DNA of 64,000 nucleotides, taken from positions 620,001 to 684,000 of the forward strand of contig NZ_QGGZ01000001.1 of assembly GCF_003148825.1 (NCBI RefSeq). The letters are read 5' to 3'. The translations under genes and the position numbers were made by a program. The notes under the pieces were generated by a model. It was not told the origin of the DNA. It saw only the letters and a program-made list of their open reading frames with translations, and did not search any database. Numbering within the stretch: the stretch's first letter is position 1; every line of letters starts with the position of its first letter. Origin of the DNA: Streptomyces sp. CG 926 (GTDB lineage: Bacteria; Actinomycetota; Actinomycetes; Streptomycetales; Streptomycetaceae). Shown here piece after piece: positions 9,043 to 17,707 of the stretch.

Positions 9043-9612
9043 TCAGTTCGCGGCGAGTCCGGACGGTTGCGTCCGCGGCCGGTCGGTTTCGTCAGGGGAC
9101 CGGCCGTGGATCAGCTCCAAGGCCGTGCGTACGGCCTCCGGTACCGCGGCGGCCACGGGTGCGCTCAGCCCGATGCCCTCCTCGACACCGGCCGGTTCGC
9201 AGCCGAGGACGAGGGTGCGCCGGGGCGGGGTGGCGCCCGTACCGGCGCACAGGGTGTCCAGCAGGGCCAGGACGGCGTCGGGTGACATGTGGTGGCCGTC
9301 GAGGACGGGCGGCGACGCCGCGCCGCGGGCCGGGTCCGTGCTCGCGCCGCCGTCGACCTCGATGAGGTAGAGCGTGCCCGGCTCGCCGCCGCGTGCGGTG
9401 GCGTCGACCAGCAGGAGCGTGTCGTAGCCGTCGAGGAGCTGGTAGGCGAGGTGGACGCCGCGCACCCCGAAGTCCACCACCTCGACCCCGTCGGGCAACG
9501 GGTGCTCGGCCAGTGCCCGTACGGTCTCGACGCCGAAGCCGTCGTCGCCGAGGAAGACGTTGCCGATGCCCGCGACCAGGACCCGTTCGTCCTGTTCGTC
9601 CCGGTCGTTCAC
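9043..9612 (-). CDS. hydrogenase maturation endopeptidase (HyaD/HupD family)
   Basis: A 189-residue Ni-dependent protease that removes the C-terminal tail of the [NiFe] large subunit once Ni is inserted. The motif GIGNVFLGDDGFG lies at residues 15-27. The metal-binding Asp (about D47 in VEVVDFG) and a His in DGHHMSP (107/108) complete the usual Glu/Asp-Asp-His set; here the first ligand is within DDG. The GTG start overlaps the preceding gene (GTGA). Its predicted substrate, ending after His571 of the large subunit, is in the same operon. Confidence 0.92.
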   Translation of the reverse strand: MNDRDEQDERVLVAGIGNVFLGDDGFGVETVRALAEHPLPDGVEVVDFGVRGVHLAYQLLDGYDTLLLVDATARGGEPGTLYLIEVDGGASTDPARGAASPPVLDGHHMSPDAVLALLDTLCAGTGATPPRRTLVLGCEPAGVEEGIGLSAPVAAAVPEAVRTALELIHGRSPDETDRPRTQPSGLAAN

Positions 9613-11063
9613 GCGTCCTCCAGGGGGGTGACCTCGTCGGGCTGGAAGTAGAGGAACCTCCCCTGTTCCCGACGGATGTCCGCGCCCGGGTCGTCCTCCA
9701 CGGTGACGGCGAGGTGCACTCCCCCGTCGACGTCGTGCAGTACGGCCTCGACCAGCGCGGTACGGCCCTGGAGGAAGAGGTCCTGGGCGTCGGTGCGCCG
9801 CAGCCCGGGGCGCAGCCGGACGCGGCTGCCGGGGCCCACCGAGGCTCCGTCGATCGTGATCCGGTCGCGGGCCGGGTCCGCGGTGTCCGCCCGCGCCGGG
9901 TCCCACCAGGGGGTGTCGGGCCGGAACACCACGTCCTCGGAGGGGAGTTCGGCGATCAGCGGCGGCTGCTCGGGGCCGGCGACCTCCCGCAGGGCGCGGA
10001 CGGCGCCGTGCAGCCGCTCCAGCACCTCGGGCGGCATGGAGTCGGCGAGGTCGATCACGGCGGCCGCCCGGGCGTCGGTGCCGCGGGCCTCGCGCTTCTC
10101 CTGCTCGGTCAGCGCGGCCGTGCGCAGGGCGAGGATCTCGTCGATCTCCAGGGCGTCGTACATGGCGCCCGCGCTCTCGGGGGCGATGGCCGGATGGTCC
10201 TCCAGAATGATCGGGGAGGACAGGACCACGTCGGCGCGGCCGGGTTCGCCCGCGAGCACCGGCCAGGTGTGCCGGTTCTCGCAGGCGGCCACGGCCTGCC
10301 TGGCCCATTCGGGCGGGTCGGTCATCGAGAGGAAGGACCCGGCGTCCAGGCCCAGCAGCAGGTGGGCGGCGACCAGCGAGTGGGGCAGGGCGGCCTCGCG
10401 GTCGACGGGGCCCGCTCCGGGGGGCGGGGTCCACGGGCTGGTGTTCTCCACCACCGCCCGCAGCCGCAGCACCCGGTAGGCGCCGGGAAGTTCGGTGGCG
10501 CGCAGCCGCAGTACGCCCTCGATCTCCTCGGTACGGCGCACCAGGCGGCCCACGGTGCGCCCGTCGGCGTCGTGGACGGGCTCGGTGTCGACGCGGGCGG
10601 GGCGGTGGAAGGGGAAGGTGACGTCCTCGTCGCCCAGCAGCTCGGCGACGGGGACGCTCACCTCGACGCGTTCCTCGGTGCCCTCGTCCCAGGGCACGAG
10701 GACCCGGTCGGCCAGGTGCAGTTCGGCGACCTCGGTGAAACCACCGTCGTCCGAGGCCTGTTGGACCGTACGCCGTTGCGCGTGCAGGAAGCGCAGCTCC
10801 AGGGCGAGGGTCGCCGCGCCCCGCGGTTCCATCAGGATCTCGGTCTGCTGGAGGACGTGCTCCTCGTGCGCGCGGCCCCAGGCCGGTGGCACGAGGACGC
10901 CGAACTGCCAGCGCAGCCGGTTCTTCGCGGCCGAGGCCCGGTAGGGGTAGAGCACGTACCCCTCCAGCAGGACCGCGTCGGCCACCTGCCGGGCGACCGC
11001 GAAGCGGGAGTGGGAGTCGGAGCCGGAGTGGGAGCCGGGGTGGGGGGTGGTCGTCGTGGTCAC
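9609..11063 (-). CDS. conserved hydrogenase-locus protein of unknown function (484 aa)
   Basis: I do not recognise a named domain. The 484-residue protein is soluble, with no signal peptide or membrane helix and no Cys cluster. It starts with a Thr/His/Ser-rich segment, then a characteristic stretch VLLEGYVLYPYRASAAKNR and WQFGVLVPPAW at about 33-65. The middle and C-terminal parts are mixed alpha/beta with many acidic residues. The GTG start overlaps the DUF6084-like gene (GTGA) and its stop overlaps the endopeptidase start, so it is translationally coupled within the hydrogenase operon. This suggests a role in assembly or electron-acceptor coupling of this hydrogenase type. Confidence 0.85.
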   Translation of the reverse strand: MTTTTTPHPGSHSGSDSHSRFAVARQVADAVLLEGYVLYPYRASAAKNRLRWQFGVLVPPAWGRAHEEHVLQQTEILMEPRGAATLALELRFLHAQRRTVQQASDDGGFTEVAELHLADRVLVPWDEGTEERVEVSVPVAELLGDEDVTFPFHRPARVDTEPVHDADGRTVGRLVRRTEEIEGVLRLRATELPGAYRVLRLRAVVENTSPWTPPPGAGPVDREAALPHSLVAAHLLLGLDAGSFLSMTDPPEWARQAVAACENRHTWPVLAGEPGRADVVLSSPIILEDHPAIAPESAGAMYDALEIDEILALRTAALTEQEKREARGTDARAAAVIDLADSMPPEVLERLHGAVRALREVAGPEQPPLIAELPSEDVVFRPDTPWWDPARADTADPARDRITIDGASVGPGSRVRLRPGLRRTDAQDLFLQGRTALVEAVLHDVDGGVHLAVTVEDDPGADIRREQGRFLYFQPDEVTPLEDA

Positions 11064-11764
11064 GGCGCCGCCCTCTCGGTGAGGCGCGGCAGGATCGCGC
11101 CCAGCCGGACGGGACCCGGTGGGTCCTGCGGCTGCGGCGGTCCGGCCGCGTCCAGCAGGGCCCGTACGGTCGCCTCCCAGGAGGCGAGGGCGTGGCGGGA
11201 GCGGAAGGCGAGCAGCTCGTCCATGGTGTCGCGGGGCAGCCGGAGCCAGCCGCAGCCGGGGAAGTGCTGTTCGATCATCTCGCGCCACACGGCCACGGGC
11301 ATCCGGTACGTGGCCTCGCGGTCCCAGGGCACCGGTTCGACGCGGAATCCGGCGTCACCGGTGAAGGCGGTGCCGGAGAACAGCATCAGCAGTGGTACCT
11401 CTCCCTCCGTCAGGGCTTCGAAGTACCGGGTGGCGGCGATGTCCATGTCGTAGGTGCAGGGCACCACCAGGTCGGTCTCGGTCTCCCCGGTGAAGCTCGG
11501 GACCATGACGGAGACCTGGGCGAACTGCACGGGCTGGAGGGTGTTGCCCCAGCGGGAGCGCTCGCCGAACAGGTCCGCGAGCCCTTCCGCCTCGGCGGGG
11601 CCGTAGCCGCGCCGGGCCGGTTCGATGCGGATCTGGCAGCGCAGGGCGATGGCGTGCACCGGGGCGCCGCCGGCCGCGGTGATCCGCAGCCGGAAGACGA
11701 GGGTGGGTCCGGCGGCGTACGGGTCGGCGCGTACCCCGGTGCAGGTGAAGGCGAATTCCGTCAT
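11060..11764 (-). CDS. DUF6084-like hydrogenase-associated protein
   Basis: A 234-residue soluble protein. Features include an early beta-rich segment (FAFTCTGVRADPYAAGPTL), CQIRIEPARRGY, GERSRWGNTLQPVQF, and a PWDREATYRMPVAVWREMI stretch. I associate this pattern with the DUF6084 family seen next to actinobacterial [NiFe]-hydrogenase genes; the assignment is from memory. No cofactor-binding motif is evident. It overlaps its neighbours by 4 nt on both sides, so it is made in step with the DUF5947-like and 484-aa proteins. Confidence 0.8.
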   Translation of the reverse strand: MTEFAFTCTGVRADPYAAGPTLVFRLRITAAGGAPVHAIALRCQIRIEPARRGYGPAEAEGLADLFGERSRWGNTLQPVQFAQVSVMVPSFTGETETDLVVPCTYDMDIAATRYFEALTEGEVPLLMLFSGTAFTGDAGFRVEPVPWDREATYRMPVAVWREMIEQHFPGCGWLRLPRDTMDELLAFRSRHALASWEATVRALLDAAGPPQPQDPPGPVRLGAILPRLTERAAP

Positions 11765-12432
11765 CGGGTCCCGTCCTCGTCCGGCGTCGGGGGCAGGGCC
11801 CTGGACCGCCGTTCCACCTGCTCGAAGAAGGTGTTCAGCGCGGCCCGGGCCTCCGCCCCGCCGTCGAAGCCCTGCCACAGCAGCCGCATCCGCCCCACCA
11901 GCTCGTAGCAGATGTCGATCGGCACCAGGTAGCACTCGGTGCGGCCCTCCGAGCGGCGCAACAGCAGCGCCTCGACGTCGGGTTCGAGGAGCATGGACAG
12001 CCGGCCGCCGCCGAGTACGGTCTGCCAGGTCTCGGGGTCGAGTTCGCTCTCGGTGGCTCCGGCCGGGCTCGGGTAGAGGGCGACCAGCCGGTCGAGGGCG
12101 GCGTTGCGGAAGAAGAACGCGACGCCGACCGGGATCTGCAGGAGTTCCCACGCGCCGTCGTCGAGCCGGTGGGCGGGGTCGGTGAGGTAGCGGTCCGGTA
12201 CGGCCCGCAGCCGGCCGGTGCCCGCGCCCGGCCGGTCGAACAGCAGGGCGCAGGCGGTGCAGGCGCAGAGCAGGGCGCGCTGTTCGGTCTGCACCAGGTG
12301 GCGGTGGCCGTCCTGGGGCACGGCGACCCCGCACAGTTCGCAGGTCTCGGGCCGGGGCGGGCGCGGGCCCGCGAACCGGCGCAGCCCGCGCGGGGCGCGC
12401 GGGCCGTCGTGCAGGAGCCCGGGCCCGCTCAC
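11761..12432 (-). CDS. DUF5947-like hydrogenase-associated cysteine-motif protein
   Basis: A 223-residue protein with a metal-binding signature near its N-terminus: CELCG at residues 31-35, and about 22 residues later CACTAC. The five cysteines in a C-x2-C...C-x-C-x2-C pattern could bind zinc or an Fe-S/rubredoxin-like iron centre. The rest is alpha/beta with ELLQIPVGVAFFFRN and YLVPIDICYELVGRM. I relate it to DUF5947, found beside group 1h hydrogenase genes. It is translationally coupled to the NifU-like gene before it and the DUF6084-like gene after it. An electron-carrier or cluster-assembly role is possible but not shown. Confidence 0.82.
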   Translation of the reverse strand: MSGPGLLHDGPRAPRGLRRFAGPRPPRPETCELCGVAVPQDGHRHLVQTEQRALLCACTACALLFDRPGAGTGRLRAVPDRYLTDPAHRLDDGAWELLQIPVGVAFFFRNAALDRLVALYPSPAGATESELDPETWQTVLGGGRLSMLLEPDVEALLLRRSEGRTECYLVPIDICYELVGRMRLLWQGFDGGAEARAALNTFFEQVERRSRALPPTPDEDGTR

Positions 12433-12965
12433 GGCACCCGCGCCGGGCTCGGGGGCCGGGTGCCGATCTGCAGGAGGGCGGGTGCGGGGGCCGCGGCGGG
12501 CTCCTGCTCCACGCTCGTCACCTCGGGGGCGAAGCAGGCCAGGGTGTCCTCCAGCGTCCGACCGGCATCGGGTCCGCCGCCGGAGCCCGAACCGCAGCCG
12601 CAGCCGGAGGACGAGGCGGCGGCGGGGCGCAGGCGCAGGACGCCGGTGTCCGCGTCGAAGCCGAGCAGTTCCAGCGGTTCGCCGTGGGCGGCCAGGGCGC
12701 GGCCGATGCGGGTGTGCACGTCCTCGGGGTGCAGGCCGTGCAGGGAGAGCAGGCTCGCCACGAGTTCGTCGCCGTAGACCGGCGCGAGCGGGCCGTCGCC
12801 GACCTTCTCGACGATCCGGGCGAGCCCGGCGCCGTAGAAGTCCATGAGGACGCGCACCAGTTCCTCGGCCGCCGCGCAGGCCGCCGGGTCGCCGGTGGCG
12901 GCGAGCCGGTCGAGGACCTCCTCGACCCGGCGCCCGGCCTGGGGGCCGTCGATCGCCGCCCTCAT
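12429..12965 (-). CDS. NifU-like protein with altered Cys motif
   Basis: A 178-residue protein coupled by ATGA to the large-subunit gene. An N-terminal helical part (residues 10-95) precedes a NifU-C-like segment (GVLRLRPA, then TLEDTLACFAPEVTSVEQ). In NifU proteins the scaffold motif is C-x2-C; here the corresponding loop is a Ser/Gly stretch with C122-x-C124. C30 and C144 are the other cysteines. In mycobacterial Hhy hydrogenase loci a NifU/Rieske-type protein is needed for H2 oxidation, and this gene occupies an equivalent position. It may be an electron-transfer or cluster-delivery partner. No separate Rieske gene is visible in the window. Confidence 0.8.
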   Translation of the reverse strand: MRAAIDGPQAGRRVEEVLDRLAATGDPAACAAAEELVRVLMDFYGAGLARIVEKVGDGPLAPVYGDELVASLLSLHGLHPEDVHTRIGRALAAHGEPLELLGFDADTGVLRLRPAAASSSGCGCGSGSGGGPDAGRTLEDTLACFAPEVTSVEQEPAAAPAPALLQIGTRPPSPARVP

Positions 12966-14746
12966 CCGCCCAGTCCGCTCAGACCGGTGGGCACGTGCAT
13001 CGTCTTGACGGTCTTGCCGCCGCCGACGTACATGTGGACGCCGCAGGGCAGACAGGGGTCGAAGCTGCGGACCGCGCGCATGATGTCGATGCCCTTGAAG
13101 TTCTCCGGGGTGTTCTCCTCGAAGATCGGGGTGTTCTGCACCGCGTCCTCGTACGGCCCGGGCGTGCCGAAGGTGTCGCGGGTGCTGGCGTTCCACGGGG
13201 TGGGCGGGTACGGGTGGTAGTTGGCGATCTTCCCGTCGCGGATCACCATGTGGTGCGAGAGCACGCCGCGCACGGCCTCGGTGAAGCCGACGCCGAGTCC
13301 CTCGTCCGGGACCTCGAACTTCTCCCAGGTCTGGGTGCGTCCGGCGCGGACCTCGGCGAGGCCCTTCTCGGCGCAGTGCAGGGCGATGGCGGCCGCGTAG
13401 GCCTGGAAGTAGGTGCGCGCGCGGTTGCGTTCCAGCGCGTTGCTCCACTTCGGGATCTTCCACTCGAAGCGGGTCTCGGGCTTGGTCATCGTGCGCGGCA
13501 GGGTGATCACGACGCTGTGACCGGTGGCCTGCACGTAATCCGTGTGGACCAGGCCCGACAGGGCGGTGGACCACAGGCGGGCGATGGGGCCGCCGCCGGT
13601 GTCCAGGGCCAGGTGGTCCTTGCCGTCGAACCAGCGGGGCGACATGACCCAGCTGTACTTGTCGTCGAAGTTGCGCTTCTGCGGGGCCGGGATGGTGTGC
13701 TGGTTCCACGGGTGGCGCGGGTCGACCGGGTTGCCGAGCGGGTCGTGGGTGACGAACTGCTCCTGGCCCTGCCAGTCGTCGTAGTACGAGCTGCCGAGCA
13801 GGATGCGGATGCCGAGGTTGATCTCGGTCAGGTCGTTGGTGACCAGCTTGCCGTCCACCACCACGCCCGGGGTGACGAACATCTTCCGTCCCCAGTCGGT
13901 CATGTTGGCGTACGTGAAGTCGCAGTACTCGGGGTCGTTGAGGGCGCCCCAGCAGCCGAGGAGGACGCGACGGCGGCCGACCTCCTCGTAGCCGGGCAGG
14001 GCCTCGTAGAAGAAGTCGAACAGGTCGTCGTGGAGCGGGACGACCTTCTTCATGAACTCGCAGTACCGCATGAGGCGGCTCATGTAGTCCGTGAAGAGCT
14101 GGACGGAGGCGATGGTGCCGACGCCGCCCGGGTAGAGGGTGGAGGGGTGCACGTGGCGGCCCTCCATCAGGCAGAACATCTCGCGCGTGTAGCGGGAGAC
14201 CTGCAGCGCCTCGCGGTAGAACTCGCCCTCGATGGGGTTGAGGGAGCGCATGATGTCGGCGATGGTCTTGTAGCCGTGCTCGCCGGCGTGCGGGGCGGGG
14301 GTGCGCTCGGCGAGTTCCAGGACGCCCGGGTTGGTCTCGCGGACCATCTTCTCGCAGTAGTCGACCCCGACCAGGTTCTCCTGGAAGATGTTGTGGTCGA
14401 ACATGTACTCCGCGGACTCGCCCAGGTTGATGATCCACTCGGCGAGGTGGGGCGGCTTCACCCCGTAGGCCATGTTCTGCGCGTACACCGAGCAGGTGGC
14501 GTGGTTGTCACCGCAGATGCCGCAGATGCGGCTGGTGATGAAGTGCGCGTCGCGGGGGTCCTTGCCGCGCATGAAGACGCTGTAGCCGCGGAAGACCGAC
14601 GAGGTGCTGTAGCACTCCGCGACCCGCTTCTGCTTGAAGTCGATCTTCGTGTGGATGCCGAGACTGCCCACGATCCGGGTGATCGGATCCCAGGCCATCT
14701 CCACCAGGCCGCTGCCGTCTGCGGCCGCCTTCGTCTTCGGTGTCAT
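12962..14746 (-). CDS. hhyL: group 1h (formerly group 5) [NiFe]-hydrogenase large subunit
   Basis: The 594-residue catalytic subunit oxidises H2 at a bimetallic NiFe site. Its four Cys ligands are C75 and C78 in the L1 motif (RICGICGDNHATC) and C565 and C568 in L2 (DPCLPCGVH). The L2 His571 is followed by a 23-residue tail (MYVGGGKT... to GLGG) expected to be cut by the endopeptidase. The L1/L2 sequences match the actinobacterial high-affinity class that scavenges atmospheric H2. It lies 91 nt after the small-subunit gene and overlaps the NifU-like gene. Confidence 0.97.
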   Translation of the reverse strand: MTPKTKAAADGSGLVEMAWDPITRIVGSLGIHTKIDFKQKRVAECYSTSSVFRGYSVFMRGKDPRDAHFITSRICGICGDNHATCSVYAQNMAYGVKPPHLAEWIINLGESAEYMFDHNIFQENLVGVDYCEKMVRETNPGVLELAERTPAPHAGEHGYKTIADIMRSLNPIEGEFYREALQVSRYTREMFCLMEGRHVHPSTLYPGGVGTIASVQLFTDYMSRLMRYCEFMKKVVPLHDDLFDFFYEALPGYEEVGRRRVLLGCWGALNDPEYCDFTYANMTDWGRKMFVTPGVVVDGKLVTNDLTEINLGIRILLGSSYYDDWQGQEQFVTHDPLGNPVDPRHPWNQHTIPAPQKRNFDDKYSWVMSPRWFDGKDHLALDTGGGPIARLWSTALSGLVHTDYVQATGHSVVITLPRTMTKPETRFEWKIPKWSNALERNRARTYFQAYAAAIALHCAEKGLAEVRAGRTQTWEKFEVPDEGLGVGFTEAVRGVLSHHMVIRDGKIANYHPYPPTPWNASTRDTFGTPGPYEDAVQNTPIFEENTPENFKGIDIMRAVRSFDPCLPCGVHMYVGGGKTVKTMHVPTGLSGLGG

Positions 14747-14837
14747 CGTTTCTGCCGTGACCCTTCTTCGGTGCGGAGAGCGGGAGTTGGGGGGTGCGTC
14801 CGTGGGACCCGGGGGTCCGGGAGGGGACCTGGGGCCG

Positions 14838-15893
14838 TCACCAGGGCGGGCGGTAGCCCGTGGTGAGGCTGCGGCCGGTCTGCCGCCACTTCGGTTCCTC
14901 GTCCACGGTGTGGGCGGTCACCGACCGGAGGCGGCGGATCAGCGCGCCGTACGCGCCGCTCGCCTTCGTGGAGACCTTGGCGCCGGGGGGTTCGTCCATG
15001 AAGGGCATGAACTTGTCGGGGAAGCCGGGCATCGTGCAGGCGATGCAGATGCCGCCGACGTTGGGACAGCCGCCGATGCCGTTCATCCAGCCGCGCTTGG
15101 GGACGTTGCACTTGACGACGGGGCCCCAGCAGCCGAGTTTGACCAGGCACTGCGGCGAATCGTAGGTCTCGGCGAACTGGCCCTGCTCGTAGTAGCCGGC
15201 GCGGTCGCAGCCCTCGTGGACGGTGGCTCCGAAGAGCCAGGTCGGGCGGAGCTTGTCGTCGAGGGGGATCATCGGGGCGGAGCCGGCCGCCTGGTAGAGC
15301 AGGTAGGTCAGGGTCTCCGAGAAGTTGTCCGGCTGGATCGGGCAGCCCGGCACGCACACGATCGGGATACCGGCCTTCGAGGTCCAGTCCCAGCCCAGGT
15401 AGTCGGGCACGCCCATGGCACCCGTCGGGTTGCCCTCCATCGCGTGGATACCGCCGTACGTGGCGCAGGTGCCGATGGCCACGACGGCGAGGGCCTTGGG
15501 GGCCAGGCGGTCGATCCACTCGCTGGTGGTGATGGGCTGCCCGGTCTCGGGGTCGTCGCCGAAGCCGCACCAGTAGCCCTCGGGCTTGATCTTCTCGTTC
15601 GGGATCGATCCCTCGACCACCAGGACGAACGGATCGATCTCGCCCCGCTCGCCCTTGAAGAACCACTCGATGAAGGTGTCGGCGCCGCCGACCGGACCGC
15701 ATTCGAAGTCGATCAGCGGCCAGTGCACGGCGATCTTCGGCAGACCGGGCAGTACACCGGTGACGATCTCCTCGATGCTCGGCTGCATCGCCGCCGTCAG
15801 GGACACGGAGTCGCCGTCGCAGCTCAGACCCGCGTTGATCCAGAGGATGTGGATCAGCGGGTCCTCGACCGATTCCTTAGTCGCAGTGGCCAT
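14838..15893 (-). CDS. hhyS: group 1h [NiFe]-hydrogenase small subunit with Asp proximal-cluster ligand
   Basis: The electron-relay subunit, 351 residues from the ATG at 15893, which follows a GAGGAG ribosome site. There is no Tat (RRxFxK) signal peptide and no C-terminal membrane anchor, so the enzyme is cytosolic or peripheral. The proximal cluster motif reads SCDGDS: C25 is kept but the usual second Cys is D28, with C143 and C184 as likely remaining ligands. This Cys3Asp pattern is known from the actinobacterial-type hydrogenase of Ralstonia eutropha. The C-terminal half supplies His226/Cys229/Cys249/Cys255 and a group including C276, C283 and C286 for the distal and medial clusters. Confidence 0.96.
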   Translation of the reverse strand: MATATKESVEDPLIHILWINAGLSCDGDSVSLTAAMQPSIEEIVTGVLPGLPKIAVHWPLIDFECGPVGGADTFIEWFFKGERGEIDPFVLVVEGSIPNEKIKPEGYWCGFGDDPETGQPITTSEWIDRLAPKALAVVAIGTCATYGGIHAMEGNPTGAMGVPDYLGWDWTSKAGIPIVCVPGCPIQPDNFSETLTYLLYQAAGSAPMIPLDDKLRPTWLFGATVHEGCDRAGYYEQGQFAETYDSPQCLVKLGCWGPVVKCNVPKRGWMNGIGGCPNVGGICIACTMPGFPDKFMPFMDEPPGAKVSTKASGAYGALIRRLRSVTAHTVDEEPKWRQTGRSLTTGYRPPW

Positions 15894-15964
15894 GGGACGG
15901 CTCCTCGGGGAGGTGATCGGGAAGGGGTGGGAGGAGGCGGCCTGCCTCACCCACACCTTTCTTG

Positions 15965-17707
15965 CTAACAGCAGTCCGGGCCGGGCGCCGCGTCAGGTAC
16001 GGCCAGTCCAGTGACACCGCGCGGCCTGCCGGCCGACCCGCTCAGATGGAGCGGAGTGGCGGTCGGGCGCTCCTTGCGGACGAAGGCGCGCCGCAGGGCG
16101 TGGAAGGGGGCGTCGGGGTCGAAGAAGGTCCCGTGCATCAGGGCCAGCTCGGCCCGGCGGTGGTCGGCCAGCGGCCGCCGCGCCTCGTCGCGTTCGCGCG
16201 CGGCCTTCTTCCCGGCGATCCGGGAGGCGGTGGCGGGGAGAGCGGCGAGGCGGGCCGCGAGGCGCTCCGTCTCGCGGGCGAAGTCCCCGGGCGAGCAGGG
16301 GACCGTACGGTCGACGAGCCCGAGCCCGTGGGCGGTGGCGGCGCTCAGCGGGAGGGCCTCGGTGGTGAGGCGGTCCGCGAGTGCGGGGCCGACGCGGCGG
16401 GGCAGGGTGTACGTCCAGTACTCGGAGCCGTGCAGGCCCATCAGGCGGTAGTGCGGGTTCAGGACGACGCCCGAGCGGCACCAGACCTCGTCGGCGGCGA
16501 GGGCGAGCATGGCGCCGCCGGCGGCGGCGTTGCCGCCCAGCGCGCTGACCACGAGCCGGTCGGTGGTGGTCAGCACCGCCTCGACCAGGTCGTTCATGGC
16601 GTTGATGTTGGCCCAGGACTCCTCGGCCGGGTCGTCCGCGGCCTCGATGACGCCGAGGTGGATGCCGTTGGAGAAGAAGTCGCGGCCGCCGCCGAGGACC
16701 AAGGCGGTGGTGGGGCGGGTGAGGGCGGTCCGGTACGCGTCCAGCAGGCGGCGGCAGTGCGCGGTGCTCATCGCGCCGCCCGGGAAGGAGAACGACAGGA
16801 ACCCGACCTGGCCCTCCTCGTGGTAACCGATGTCGGACCAGGTGCCGTGGTGGGGGCCGGCCTCCGCCGGCGCGGGGACCTCGGGCAGCGCGGGCAGCCG
16901 GTCCGCGAGCGCGAGCGTGGCGGGCAGCTTGAGGGTGGCCGGTCCCCCGGGCAGGCGGCGGGCGCGCAGCTCCGGGATCCAGACCGCCCCGTCCGCCGTG
17001 GCCCGGCAGAGCGCCCCGGCCCGGGTGGCCAGCAGCTCGCCGGGACGGCCGCACAGGTGCTCCTCGCGGTGCCCGCCGTGCAGGTACCACTCGCCGCCGA
17101 GCAGGTGGTCGCGTACGCCGGGCTGCGAGTCGGCGGCGCGCAGCGCGCGCAGGGCGTCCTCGGTGGTGTCGCTCCCCCAGTCGATCCGACGGTCCTCCTG
17201 GCGCAGGAGCGGCCGGGCGTGGCCGCTCGCCTGGGGCCGGGGGGTGTAGGTACCGGAGGCGAACCGTTCCACCGCGAGCAGGACGGCCTCCAGCGCGGCG
17301 TCGGCGATCTCGCCGCGGTAGAGGTCGCTCTTGCCGACCGGCGGCACCGGGCACTCGGCGCTCGCCCACACGTCGCCCGCGTCCATCTCGGCGTTGGCCT
17401 GCAGGACGGTCACCCCCCAGCGGGGCTCGCCGTCCTGGACGGCCCGGTCGAGGGAGGAGGGGCCGCGGTCGCCGACCGGTCCTGGGTGGACGACCAGGCA
17501 CGTGTGGGCGGCCCAGACCTCCTCGGGGATGGCCGTGCGCAGCATCGGGGCGAGGACGAGGTCGGGACGGTGACCGCGTACGACGTCGGCCAGGGAGGAG
17601 CCGGGCAGGGCGAGTTCGACGGCGACGCGGTGGCCGTGGTCGCGCAGCTCGGCGTGGACGCGCTGCGTGAGGCTGTTGAACGCGCTCGCGAGGAGCAGGA
17701 CGTACAA
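15965..17707 (-). CDS. hypX: HypX/HoxX, aerobic CO-ligand synthase
   Basis: A 580-residue two-domain enzyme. HypX converts N10-formyl-THF through formyl-CoA to the CO ligand of the NiFe site under air. The N-terminal formyltransferase domain (about 1-280) shows HPGPVGDRGPSSLD. The C-terminal crotonase domain (about 300-560) has FSFPGGAMSTAHC, the oxyanion region GGGRDFFSNG and GGNAAAGGAMLALAADEVW. I choose a TTG at 17707 just after GGGAG because the conserved core starts there (LYVLLLASAFNS). An upstream start would add about 50 low-complexity residues. It is the first gene of the hydrogenase operon; its promoter should lie in 17708-17908, where I see no clear -35/-10. Confidence 0.92.
   Translation of the reverse strand: MYVLLLASAFNSLTQRVHAELRDHGHRVAVELALPGSSLADVVRGHRPDLVLAPMLRTAIPEEVWAAHTCLVVHPGPVGDRGPSSLDRAVQDGEPRWGVTVLQANAEMDAGDVWASAECPVPPVGKSDLYRGEIADAALEAVLLAVERFASGTYTPRPQASGHARPLLRQEDRRIDWGSDTTEDALRALRAADSQPGVRDHLLGGEWYLHGGHREEHLCGRPGELLATRAGALCRATADGAVWIPELRARRLPGGPATLKLPATLALADRLPALPEVPAPAEAGPHHGTWSDIGYHEEGQVGFLSFSFPGGAMSTAHCRRLLDAYRTALTRPTTALVLGGGRDFFSNGIHLGVIEAADDPAEESWANINAMNDLVEAVLTTTDRLVVSALGGNAAAGGAMLALAADEVWCRSGVVLNPHYRLMGLHGSEYWTYTLPRRVGPALADRLTTEALPLSAATAHGLGLVDRTVPCSPGDFARETERLAARLAALPATASRIAGKKAARERDEARRPLADHRRAELALMHGTFFDPDAPFHALRRAFVRKERPTATPLHLSGSAGRPRGVTGLAVPDAAPGPDCC

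Noticed and set aside
15894-15956. N-terminal extension of the hydrogenase small subunit considered as a Tat signal
   Set aside because: It lacks an RRxFxK motif and a hydrophobic core. The ATG at 15893 with a GAGGAG site is a better start.
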